Assembly (NCBI GenBank): GCA_963829585.1
Contig: CAWHJD010000011.1
Span: 66,359 to 130,358 of the forward strand
DNA length: 64,000 nt
Direction of reading: 5' to 3'
Source of the DNA: Sva-07 sp963829585
GTDB taxonomy: Bacteria; Actinomycetota; Acidimicrobiia; Acidimicrobiales; Ilumatobacteraceae
Shown here: piece after piece, positions 1 through 7,342 of the stretch
Numbering within the stretch: position 1 is the stretch's first letter
How the letters are laid out: each line of letters begins with the position of its first letter
The notes under the pieces: model-generated
Seen by the model: only the letters and a program-made list of their open reading frames with translations
Database searches by the model: none
Told to the model about the DNA's origin: nothing
Program-made: the position numbers and the translations under genes

Positions 1-251
1 CGATCGACACCTTCCGCGCCCTTCGATGCGACGGGCTCGCGCGGGTCGACTTCTTCTACGAGATGGACGACGAGGGCAACGGCCGCGGCTTCCTGTGCAA
101 CGAGGTCAACACCATGCCGGGCTTCACCCCCATCTCGATGTATCCCAAACTGTGGATCCATTCGGGGCTGAGCTACAGCGAGCTGATCGATCGCCTCGTC
201 GACCTGGCGCTCGAACGCCACGCCCGGCGCCGGCGCAACACCAAGCGATGA
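1..251 (+). CDS. ddl: D-alanine--D-alanine ligase, C-terminal part
   Basis: The reading frame is open from base 3 and stops with TGA at 249-251; the start lies upstream of the window. The visible 82 residues contain ARVDFFYEMDDEGNGRGF followed by NEVNTMPGFTPISMYPKLW, the ATP-grasp C-terminal signature of Ddl: the metal-binding Glu/Asn pair and the omega-loop Met-Pro-Gly-Phe-Thr segment. Ddl joins two D-alanines in the cytoplasm for peptidoglycan precursor synthesis. The tail (LALERHARRRRNTKR) is basic and ends at the normal place for the family. The stop codon lies inside the left arm of a hairpin repeat that separates it from the convergent tetR gene. Confidence 0.93.
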   Translation, partial: IDTFRALRCDGLARVDFFYEMDDEGNGRGFLCNEVNTMPGFTPISMYPKLWIHSGLSYSELIDRLVDLALERHARRRRNTKR

Positions 252-300
252 GCGAGCAGACCACCCCCGGTCTTGAACCCGACGTCGCTTCGCTCATCGC
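245..300. terminator. Hairpin repeat between convergent ddl and tetR (copy 1 of a family)
   Basis: Perfect 11-base inverted repeat, GCGATGAGCGA at 245-255 and TCGCTCATCGC at 290-300, with an inner GACC/GGTC pair. It overlaps the ddl stop codon and lies just beyond the tetR stop, so it could end transcription from both sides. The same architecture occurs twice more at 7204-7308. Confidence 0.7.
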
Positions 301-315
301 TCAGGGTGTGCGGGG

Positions 316-900
316 TCACGGCGAGAGGGCGGCACGGAGGAAGGTGCGCAGCTCGTCGCGGAGACGGCGCAGGCCGACGGCGTCGGGTCGCCAGCCGACA
401 GCTCGGAGCGCTTCGGGCTCCGTGGCGATGCCGGTGAGCGTGGCGTAGCCCAGCGCGGCGATCAGGCCGGGGTCACCCCGGCGGAGGCGGCCGGCATCCA
501 TCTCGACCGCGAGATAACCGACGGCGCGGTCGACGAGCGGCTGCAGGCGTTCGCGCAGCCGCCCGGCCTGCGCCGAGTCGAGCCGGCTGACCTCCCGGAT
601 CAGGCCGAGCAGCGCCGGGCGGCGCACGGCGGGTCGGAACACCGCTCGGACGACGGCGTCGATCCGATCGAGCGGGTCGTCGGGAGCAGCCCGCAGCGCA
701 GCGTCGATGACGACCACGAGTTCGGTCGCCGCGAGGCCGAGCACTTCGTCGACGAGGACGTCCTTCGACTCGAACCAGTAGAGCACCGTCTGCTTGCGGA
801 CGCCGACGGCGCGTGCGATCTCGTCGAGCGACACCGCATCGACTCCCCGAGACCCGAACAGGTCGAGTGCCGTCTCCAGAATCCGATCACGGGTGCTCAT
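316..900 (-). CDS. TetR/AcrR family transcriptional regulator
   Basis: A 194-residue protein of normal TetR length. Residues 1-50 form the helix-turn-helix domain (RDRILETALDLFGSRGVDAVSLDEIARAVGV, then KQTVLYWFESKDVLVDEVL), where the YWFESKD segment is the usual YYHFxSKE position. The remainder is an alpha-helical ligand domain with no recognised effector. It is divergent from the acyl-reductase operon. The 24-base gap holds a perfect 18-base palindrome immediately upstream of its ATG, so it very probably represses itself and the operon. The ligand is unknown; an acyl-CoA or fatty compound would fit the neighbours but is inference. Confidence 0.9.
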   Translation of the reverse strand: MSTRDRILETALDLFGSRGVDAVSLDEIARAVGVRKQTVLYWFESKDVLVDEVLGLAATELVVVIDAALRAAPDDPLDRIDAVVRAVFRPAVRRPALLGLIREVSRLDSAQAGRLRERLQPLVDRAVGYLAVEMDAGRLRRGDPGLIAALGYATLTGIATEPEALRAVGWRPDAVGLRRLRDELRTFLRAALSP

Positions 901-902
901 CT

Positions 903-920
903 CTCTACCAATTGGTAGAG
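903..920. promoter_or_regulatory. Perfect 18-bp palindromic operator between tetR and the acyl-reductase operon
   Basis: CTCTACCAATTGGTAGAG is a perfect dyad centred in the 24-base divergent intergenic gap. Its size and position are those of a TetR-family operator. It ends four bases before the GTG at 925, so bound protein would cover both start regions. Confidence 0.85.
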
Positions 921-924
921 GATC

Positions 925-3294
925 GTGCTAGAACTGTCAACCGTGATCGCCGAGGAACTCGCGGGGAAGAGGATCGCCATCACCGGCGCCACCGGATTCG
1001 TCGGCACCGCGCTCGTCGAGCGCTTGCTGCGTTCGGTCCCCGACTGCGAACTGGTCCTGCTCGTACGCGACGGCCAACGCACACCGGCGGCCAAACGGAC
1101 CGACCGCGAGATCTTCAAGAACGATGCCTTCGATCGGCTCAGAGCCACCCATGGCGACGACTTCTCGACGATCACGTCGCGAGTCAGCACCATCGCCGGC
1201 GACGTCACCCGCGACGGCCTCGGCCTGAACGACACCGACCGTGCGTTGTTCGCGTCGTGCGACATCGTCATCCACTCCGCCGCTGCGGTGTCGTTCGACT
1301 CGCCACTCGACTCGGCCGTCGAGATCAACCTGCTCGGGCCCTCACGCATCGCCGATCTGTGCAACGAGATCGGCATCACGCCCCACCTCGTCGCAGTGTC
1401 GACCTGCTACGTCGCCGGCAACCGGCGAGGCAACGCCCCCGAAGAGCTCGTCAGCGACGGACCGTTCGACATCGGCATCGACTGGCGCAGCGAGGTCGCA
1501 GCAAGTCGACGCCTTCGCTCCGATGCCGACGCCGCCAGCAGGAGCCGCGACAACCTCGAGCGTTTCCGCTCGGAGGCCCGCACCGAACTCGGTGCGGCCG
1601 GCGCACCGGCCCTCGCGTCGAAGACCGAGGCGCTGCGCGAACGCTGGGTCAGGGACCAACTGGTCGAAGCCGGGCGGGCCCGTGCAGCAAGCGTCGGGTG
1701 GCCCGACGCGTACGCGTTCACGAAGGCACTCGGCGAACAGGCGCTGACCGACGTCAAGGGCCCGGTACCGGTGTCGATCGTGCGGCCGTCGATCATCGAA
1801 TCGGCGCTCGCCGAACCGAAGCCCGGCTGGATCCGCGGATTCCGCATGGCCGAGCCGGTCCTCATCTCCTACGCCCGCGGCCTGCTCGACGAGTTCCCCG
1901 GCGTTCCCGAGGGCACCGTCGACGTGATCCCGGTCGACATCGTGGTCGCGTCGATCATCGCCGTCGCGGCCCTCGGTCCCGAACGGGCACCGGCGATCAC
2001 ACAGGTCGCCTCGGGCGGCATCAACCCGCTCAAGTACCGGATGCTCGTCGACAACGTCAGCGGCTGGTTCCTCGAGCACCCGATCTACGACGCCAAGGGC
2101 CAACCGATCATCGTCCCCGAGTTCCGTTTCCCCGGTCGCGGTCGGGTCCAGGCGCAGCTCGGGCGGGCGAAGAAGGTCCTGACCGCCGGCGAGAAGGTGC
2201 TCCAGAACCTTCCGCTGCGTGGACGCCAGGCCGAGTGGTCGGCGCAGATCGAGACCAAGCGCGTCGAGGTCGAGCGGGCGCTCACCTATGTCGAGCTCTA
2301 CGGCCTGTACACCGAGTGCGAGGCGATCTACCAGGTCGACAACCTCATGCGTACGTGGGGCGAGCTCAGCGACGCCGATCGCGCCGAGTTCAACTTCGAC
2401 CCCCGCTCCGTCGACTGGCCGACCTACATCACCCAGGTCCACCTGCCCTCGATCGTGCAGCATGCACGTGTCAAGACCACGCCCGGGCCGGCCGCGTCGA
2501 CCGATCGCATGGCCCGTATGCGCAAGCAGGTCCTCGACCCCAAGCGTCAGGTCGTGGCGTTCGATCTCGAGAACACGCTGATCGCCTCGAACGTGGTGGA
2601 GAGCTACTCGTGGCTGGCCACACGACGCCTCGACACACCCGAACGGGTTCGCTACTTCCTGCGCACCATCGCCGAGGGGCCCGGTCTGTTGAAGCTCGAC
2701 CGCGCCGACCGCACCGACTTCCTGCGCCACTTCTACCGCCGCTACGAAGACGCCCCCGTCGAGCAGATCGAACGCGATGCCCGCGAGATGTTCGCGCAGA
2801 TGATCATGACGAAGTCGTTCCCCGAGGGTCTCCGGCGCGTCCGCCAGCACCGCGCACTCGGGCATCGGACGATCCTGATCACCGGCGCGCTCAGCTTCAA
2901 CGTCGAAGGTCTGCGGCCGTTGTTCGACGAGATCGTCGCCGCGGAGATGTCGATCCGCTCCGACAACACGTACTCCGGCGAGATGGTCACCGTGCCGCCG
3001 ACGGGCGAAGCACGAGCACAGATCCTGTTGGACTACTGCAAGGCGGAGGGTTTCGACCCCGACGAGTGCGTCGCCTATGCCGACTCGTCGTCGGACCTGC
3101 CGCTGTTCGAGGCCGTGGGCTTCCCGGTGGCCGTGAACCCCGAGACCCGGCTGGCCGCGATCGCCCGCAAGCGCGGGTGGCTCGTCGAGCACTGGAGCAA
3201 GTCACCCGGCGGTCCCCGACCGAAGCTCCCGATCGGGCCGCTGTTGTCGGAACGTGAACGTCGCCAACGCTTCGGTGCAGGAGCCCGCCGATGA
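925..3294 (+). CDS. Fatty acyl-CoA reductase-like SDR fused to HAD-IB hydrolase
   Basis: A 789-residue two-domain protein. The N-terminal extended-SDR domain (about 1-400) has the nucleotide-binding motif ITGATGFVGTALVERLL near residue 20 and an active-site YAFTK near residue 262, as in male-sterility/fatty-acyl reductase proteins. The C-terminal domain (about 535-760) is a SerB-like HAD hydrolase: motif I FDLENTL near 545, motif II ILITGA, and YADSSSDLPLFEAVGFPVAVNP as motif IV. Motif I reads D-L-E where DxD is usual, so the general acid is Glu. The first gene of a likely four-gene operon; its stop overlaps the next ATG. Start is GTG 925; GTG 943 is an alternative that would clear the operator. 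The reaction is inferred, not shown. Confidence 0.82.
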   Translation: MLELSTVIAEELAGKRIAITGATGFVGTALVERLLRSVPDCELVLLVRDGQRTPAAKRTDREIFKNDAFDRLRATHGDDFSTITSRVSTIAGDVTRDGLGLNDTDRALFASCDIVIHSAAAVSFDSPLDSAVEINLLGPSRIADLCNEIGITPHLVAVSTCYVAGNRRGNAPEELVSDGPFDIGIDWRSEVAASRRLRSDADAASRSRDNLERFRSEARTELGAAGAPALASKTEALRERWVRDQLVEAGRARAASVGWPDAYAFTKALGEQALTDVKGPVPVSIVRPSIIESALAEPKPGWIRGFRMAEPVLISYARGLLDEFPGVPEGTVDVIPVDIVVASIIAVAALGPERAPAITQVASGGINPLKYRMLVDNVSGWFLEHPIYDAKGQPIIVPEFRFPGRGRVQAQLGRAKKVLTAGEKVLQNLPLRGRQAEWSAQIETKRVEVERALTYVELYGLYTECEAIYQVDNLMRTWGELSDADRAEFNFDPRSVDWPTYITQVHLPSIVQHARVKTTPGPAASTDRMARMRKQVLDPKRQVVAFDLENTLIASNVVESYSWLATRRLDTPERVRYFLRTIAEGPGLLKLDRADRTDFLRHFYRRYEDAPVEQIERDAREMFAQMIMTKSFPEGLRRVRQHRALGHRTILITGALSFNVEGLRPLFDEIVAAEMSIRSDNTYSGEMVTVPPTGEARAQILLDYCKAEGFDPDECVAYADSSSDLPLFEAVGFPVAVNPETRLAAIARKRGWLVEHWSKSPGGPRPKLPIGPLLSERERRQRFGAGARR

Positions 3295-4475
3295 AAGCAC
3301 TCCAGGTGTCGCGGTCGGTCCCGAAGCTCGGCATGGCACGGATCGCGTCCGCGATCTCACCGATCACCGCAGCCAAGCTCGGCCCGCTCGCCTACACGAA
3401 CGTCAGCGAGCCCGATCTTCCCGGGCCGGGTTGGCACCGGGTCCACACCCGCCTCGCGGGGATCTGCGGTTCCGACCTGTCACTCGTCGAAGGACATGCG
3501 TCGCTGTACTTCGACGACGTGGTGTCGTTCCCGTTCGTGCCCGGCCACGAAGTCGTCGGTGAACTCGACGACGGCACCCGGGTGATCCTCGAACCGGTCC
3601 TCGGTCACGAGGCACGTGGCTTCGCTCCCCCGTTCCCCGGCGCCGCACCCGGCGACGGCGACGACTACGCCCACCTCTCTTCCGGACGACTTCAGCCTGG
3701 CATCCAGACCGGCTTCTGCTGCTCGACCGGCGGCGGCTGGGCGCCACAGTTCGTCGCACACGAGTCCCAGCTCCACCGCATCGGCGACATGCCCGACGAG
3801 CGCGCCGTGCTCGTCGAACCGTTCGCCGGTGGCATCCACGCCGCGTTGCTCGCCGCTCCCGTGGTCGCTGCTCGCCAGGACACCAGCCGCCCGGCGGTGG
3901 TGGCCGTACTCGGCGCCGGCACGATGGGCCTCGCCGCGATCGCCGGCCTGCGCCGCTACGTGCCCGATGTCGAGATCATCGTCGGTGCCCGGTACCCGCA
4001 CCAACAGCTGCTCGCCAGGGCGTACGGCGCCGACGTGGTCGTCGGGCCCGACGGGCTGCAGCGGGCTGTTCGACGCGCCACGGGGTGCCACCTGATCGGC
4101 GACCACCTCAGCTCCGGCGCCCACGTGACCATCGACGCCGTGGGCACGAGCGCCACCGTCGCCGACTCGCTGCGCATCACCCGACCGCGTGGGCGCGTCG
4201 TGCTCCTCGGTATGCCTGCCGACGTCACACTCGACCTCACCGGCCTCTGGCACCGCGAGACCGAGCTCAAGGGCGCCTACACCTACGGCACCGAGCACCT
4301 TCCCGACGGCCGCACCGTTCGCACGTTCGACCTCGCCATCGAAACCGCCGATGCCCTCGAGGCCGAGCGATTGCTCTCCGCCACCTATTCCCTGTCCGAC
4401 CACGTCGACGCGATCGCCCACGCGGCCACGGCCGGCCGCCGCGGCGCCGTGAAGATCGCCTTCGACCTCCGATGA
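3291..4475 (+). CDS. Zinc-type alcohol dehydrogenase (MDR superfamily)
   Basis: A 394-residue medium-chain dehydrogenase. The catalytic zinc Cys lies in RLAGICGSDLSLVEGH (about 52-67) and the second ligand region is FVPGHEVVGEL (about 82). A Rossmann motif VLGAGTMGLAAIAGL lies near 205. The long insert around residues 115-145 replaces the usual four-Cys structural zinc lobe, and no CxxCxxC cluster is visible. Its ATG overlaps the stop of the acyl-reductase gene (ATGA), so translation is probably coupled. Together the two could reduce an acyl group to alcohol or oxidise a long-chain alcohol; substrate is inference. Confidence 0.85.
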   Translation: MKALQVSRSVPKLGMARIASAISPITAAKLGPLAYTNVSEPDLPGPGWHRVHTRLAGICGSDLSLVEGHASLYFDDVVSFPFVPGHEVVGELDDGTRVILEPVLGHEARGFAPPFPGAAPGDGDDYAHLSSGRLQPGIQTGFCCSTGGGWAPQFVAHESQLHRIGDMPDERAVLVEPFAGGIHAALLAAPVVAARQDTSRPAVVAVLGAGTMGLAAIAGLRRYVPDVEIIVGARYPHQQLLARAYGADVVVGPDGLQRAVRRATGCHLIGDHLSSGAHVTIDAVGTSATVADSLRITRPRGRVVLLGMPADVTLDLTGLWHRETELKGAYTYGTEHLPDGRTVRTFDLAIETADALEAERLLSATYSLSDHVDAIAHAATAGRRGAVKIAFDLR

Positions 4476-4577
4476 TGGCCTCGATCACCTCCGCTTCGCT
4501 TCGGCTACTCGGCCGGTGCGGCTCGTCGCTGGCGCTTCCCTCGCCGCCACGCACACACTCGCAAGGAGTCCCCCACC

Positions 4578-6164
4578 GTGCCTAGACCTGGATTCGTACT
4601 CGACGTCGACAGGTCGACGCCGCCCACACTGTTCTGGCACGGTGAAGGCTTCCGTCTGGAGAAGCTGCCGGCCGACCGCAGCCGTGTGATCTACGCGCCG
4701 GAGCCACACGACGCGATCGACGACGTCGACGGTGCGATCAGGACGGCGCTGCTGCATCCGATCGACATGGACCCGCTGCCGTCGCTGCTGTTCCCGGGCA
4801 TGAAGCTGACCATCGCGTTCGACGACGTGTCGCTGCCGCTGCCGAAGATGCGTCGCCCCGACCTGCGCCAGCGGATCATCGAGCAGGTCCTCACGATGGC
4901 CGCCGACGCGGGAGTCGACGACGTGCATCTCATCGCCGCGCTCGCCCTGCACCGTCGGATGCACGAGTTCGAACTGCGCCACGCGCTCGGCGACCGCGTG
5001 TACGACGCGTTCGAGCCGCGTGGCCTGCTGTACCAGCACGACGCCGAAGACCCCGACAACCTCGCCTTCCTCGGCACGACCGATCAGGGCGAGGAGATCG
5101 AGATCAACAAGCGCGCGGCCGAGTCCGACCTGCTGATCTACGTCAACATCAACCTCGTCGCGATGGACGGTGGCTGGAAGTCGACCGCGGTGGGCCTGGC
5201 CAGCTATCGATCGCTGCGCCACCACCACAACCCGACCACGATGGAGGCATCGCACTCGTTCATGGACCAGCACGCCTCCGAGCTCCACAAGAGCACGTGG
5301 CGTATGGGCAAGGTCATGCGTGACCACGGGCCGAAGGTCTTCCAGATCGAGACCACGCTCAACACCGACACGTTCCCGCAGCCCTTCGAGTTCCTGGCGA
5401 AGCGCGAGTGGGAATGGAACGCCAAGGATCGTGCGCTCTACCTGGCCAGCGCCAAGTCGCTGGCCAAGGCGCCGGCGAGAACCGCCCGCAAGATCTTCCA
5501 CGGCATCGAGGCCCCGCACCAGATGACCAGCATCCAGTGCGGCGAGGTCGAGGCGGTCCACAAGGTCACGACGCAGAACGTCTACGACCAGCAACTCGTC
5601 GAGGTCGAGGGCCAGACCGACATCCTCATGCTGGGCATCCCGTACATCTGCCCCTACAACGTCAACTCGATCATGAACCCGATCCTCGTGATGTGCACGG
5701 GGCTCGGCTACTTCTTCAACCTCTACCGGGGCAAGCCGCTCGTGCGCGAGGGCGGCGTGGTGATCCTCACCCATCCGACCACGAACGAGTTCCACCCGGT
5801 GCACCATCCCAGCTACATCGACTTCTTCGAGGAGGTCCTCGCCGACACCACCGACCCCCACGTGATGTCGCAGAAGTGGGAGAAGCAGTACGCGGAGGAC
5901 GACTGGTACCGCCACCTGTACCGCACCACCAACGCCTACCACGGCGTGCACCCGTTCTACATGTGGTACTGGGGCAGCCACGGAATGAAGCACGCGGGCA
6001 AGGTGATCATCGTCGGCGGCGACGCCGCGACGGTCCGCAAGCTCGGCTTCACGCCGGCGTCGACGATGAGCGACGCCCTCGAGATCGCGTCCGACACCGT
6101 CGGCCGCCACCCGACCATCACCTACATGAAGACCCCGCCGCTGATGATCGCGGACGTGAAGTAG
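4578..6164 (+). CDS. LarA-like (DUF2088/lactate racemase domain) protein
   Basis: A 528-residue protein starting at GTG 4578 behind a good AAGGAG (4563-4568). Residues about 75-130 match the LarA N-terminal domain: TIAFDDVSLPLPKMRRPDL, then AADAGVDDVHLIAALALHRRM, with His125 where LarA has its nickel-site His. GGWKSTAVGLASYRSLRHHH (about 199-217) matches the LarA segment whose Lys bonds to the nickel-pincer cofactor (Lys201 here) and whose His is a ligand (His215-217). The C-terminal half is divergent and about 100 residues longer than lactate racemase, so it is probably not a lactate racemase. No larB, larC or larE is in the window. It lies between an alcohol dehydrogenase and an acyltransferase. 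Confidence 0.78.
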   Translation: MPRPGFVLDVDRSTPPTLFWHGEGFRLEKLPADRSRVIYAPEPHDAIDDVDGAIRTALLHPIDMDPLPSLLFPGMKLTIAFDDVSLPLPKMRRPDLRQRIIEQVLTMAADAGVDDVHLIAALALHRRMHEFELRHALGDRVYDAFEPRGLLYQHDAEDPDNLAFLGTTDQGEEIEINKRAAESDLLIYVNINLVAMDGGWKSTAVGLASYRSLRHHHNPTTMEASHSFMDQHASELHKSTWRMGKVMRDHGPKVFQIETTLNTDTFPQPFEFLAKREWEWNAKDRALYLASAKSLAKAPARTARKIFHGIEAPHQMTSIQCGEVEAVHKVTTQNVYDQQLVEVEGQTDILMLGIPYICPYNVNSIMNPILVMCTGLGYFFNLYRGKPLVREGGVVILTHPTTNEFHPVHHPSYIDFFEEVLADTTDPHVMSQKWEKQYAEDDWYRHLYRTTNAYHGVHPFYMWYWGSHGMKHAGKVIIVGGDAATVRKLGFTPASTMSDALEIASDTVGRHPTITYMKTPPLMIADVK

Positions 6165-6172
6165 GTCGCTCG

Positions 6173-7171
6173 ATGGTCGACCGGAACCTGCAACGGGCCC
6201 AACGGGCCGCCGGCGCCGCCGAGGCCGCCGTGCGTCGCGCGGCGACGCCACTGCGCAACTTCGGGTTCCCGTACCGCACGCCGACGGTGCCTCGCGGGGT
6301 CGTGGTGCCACCCGAGGTCTCGGGGCTCGGCGCCCACTACGACACCGAGTGGGCCCGGCGTCCGCTGGCGTCGTCGGTGCGCAACGTGATCATCGAAGGC
6401 CCGATCCGTCTGACGGCACGCATCCTCACGTCGCCCGAGATCGTCGGAACCGACCGGCTCGCCGACCTCACCTCACTCGAGGACCCACCTGCGGTCATCT
6501 TCGCTCCGAACCACCACAGCCACCTCGACACTGGCCTGATGATCAGGTCCGTTCCGTCGGCCTGGCGACACAAGCTCGTGGTGGCCGCTGCCGCCGACTA
6601 CTTCTTCGACAAGAAGTGGAAGGCCGCACTGTCGGCACTGTCGCTGAATGCGATCCCGATCGACCGGGAACTCACCGGCCGGAAGTCGTCCGACCTCATC
6701 AAGGGCCTCATCGACGACGGCTACAGCCTCGTGATCTACCCGGAGGGCGGCCGGTCGCCGGACGGCTGGGGCCAGGACTTCAAGGGTGGCGCCGCGTACC
6801 TCTCCGCCCGCACGGGCGCGCCGGTCGTCCCCGTGTTCATCGACGGAACGGGTGCGATCTTCGGCAAGGGGATGAAGCGCCCGAAGCCAGGGCGGACGAA
6901 GGTCGTGTTCGGCGCACCGATGCGGTCCGAGGAAGACGAATCGACGCGTCGCTTCGGCGCCCGGATCGAAGCCGCCGTCACGACGCTCGGCGACGAGGCG
7001 ATCACCGATTTCTGGACGGCGCGTCAGCGTGCCGCACGCGGCACGAACCCACCGTTGACCGGCCCCGAGCACACCGGCTGGCGTCGCGACTGGGCGCTGG
7101 CCGAACGCCGCAAGCTCGGCACGGCAGGGTTGCGGCGCCGCCAACAGCGGCGCTGGCCCGACCTCGGCTGA
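6173..7171 (+). CDS. PlsC-type 1-acylglycerol-3-phosphate acyltransferase family protein
   Basis: A 332-residue protein starting at ATG 6173, eight bases after the LarA-like stop. It has the acyltransferase motif NHHSHLD (HX4D) near residue 113 and the phosphate-binding motif YPEGGRSPDG near 190, followed by VPVFIDGTG. No clear transmembrane span is present, but the N-terminus is basic and amphipathic, as in peripheral lipid acyltransferases. It closes the operon that starts at 925; downstream are two hairpin repeats. It probably transfers an acyl group to a glycerol-phosphate-like acceptor; the acceptor is unknown. Confidence 0.85.
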   Translation: MVDRNLQRAQRAAGAAEAAVRRAATPLRNFGFPYRTPTVPRGVVVPPEVSGLGAHYDTEWARRPLASSVRNVIIEGPIRLTARILTSPEIVGTDRLADLTSLEDPPAVIFAPNHHSHLDTGLMIRSVPSAWRHKLVVAAAADYFFDKKWKAALSALSLNAIPIDRELTGRKSSDLIKGLIDDGYSLVIYPEGGRSPDGWGQDFKGGAAYLSARTGAPVVPVFIDGTGAIFGKGMKRPKPGRTKVVFGAPMRSEEDESTRRFGARIEAAVTTLGDEAITDFWTARQRAARGTNPPLTGPEHTGWRRDWALAERRKLGTAGLRRRQQRRWPDLG

Positions 7172-7203
7172 CACGCAGCACCGGACACCAGCAGCCACCC
7201 AAC

Positions 7204-7244
7204 GCGATGAGCGAGGTGACCGAGGGCTGGTCGACTCGCTCATC
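7204..7244. repeat. Hairpin repeat, copy 2
   Basis: GATGAGCGA (7206-7214) pairs with TCGCTCATC (7236-7244), and GACC pairs with GGTC inside, leaving a short loop. The architecture is GATGAGCGA-N3-GACC-N7-GGTC-N3-TCGCTCATC, the same as the copy at 7266. It sits just after the PlsC-like operon and probably acts as a terminator. Confidence 0.7.
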
Positions 7245-7265
7245 ACGGCGGCCCGACCATCCCGA

Positions 7266-7308
7266 GCGATGAGCGAGGTGACCGCCCCCCGGTCGCTTCG
7301 CTCATCGC
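7266..7308. repeat. Hairpin repeat, copy 3 (tandem with copy 2)
   Basis: GCGATGAGCGA (7266-7276) pairs perfectly with TCGCTCATCGC (7298-7308), with an inner GACC/GGTC stem round a C-rich loop. It lies 21 bases after copy 2, in the 171-base gap before the next gene. Nothing else is recognisable in this gap except the promoter box at 7331. Confidence 0.72.
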
Positions 7309-7330
7309 CCGTGGGGCTCCACGCGGCCCG

Positions 7331-7336
7331 TATCCT
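7331..7336 (+). promoter_or_regulatory. Leaderless-type -10 box TATCCT
   Basis: TATCCT lies six bases before the GTG at 7343, so transcription would start at or next to the start codon. No Shine-Dalgarno sequence is present. Confidence 0.55.
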
Positions 7337-7342
7337 GTCGCC

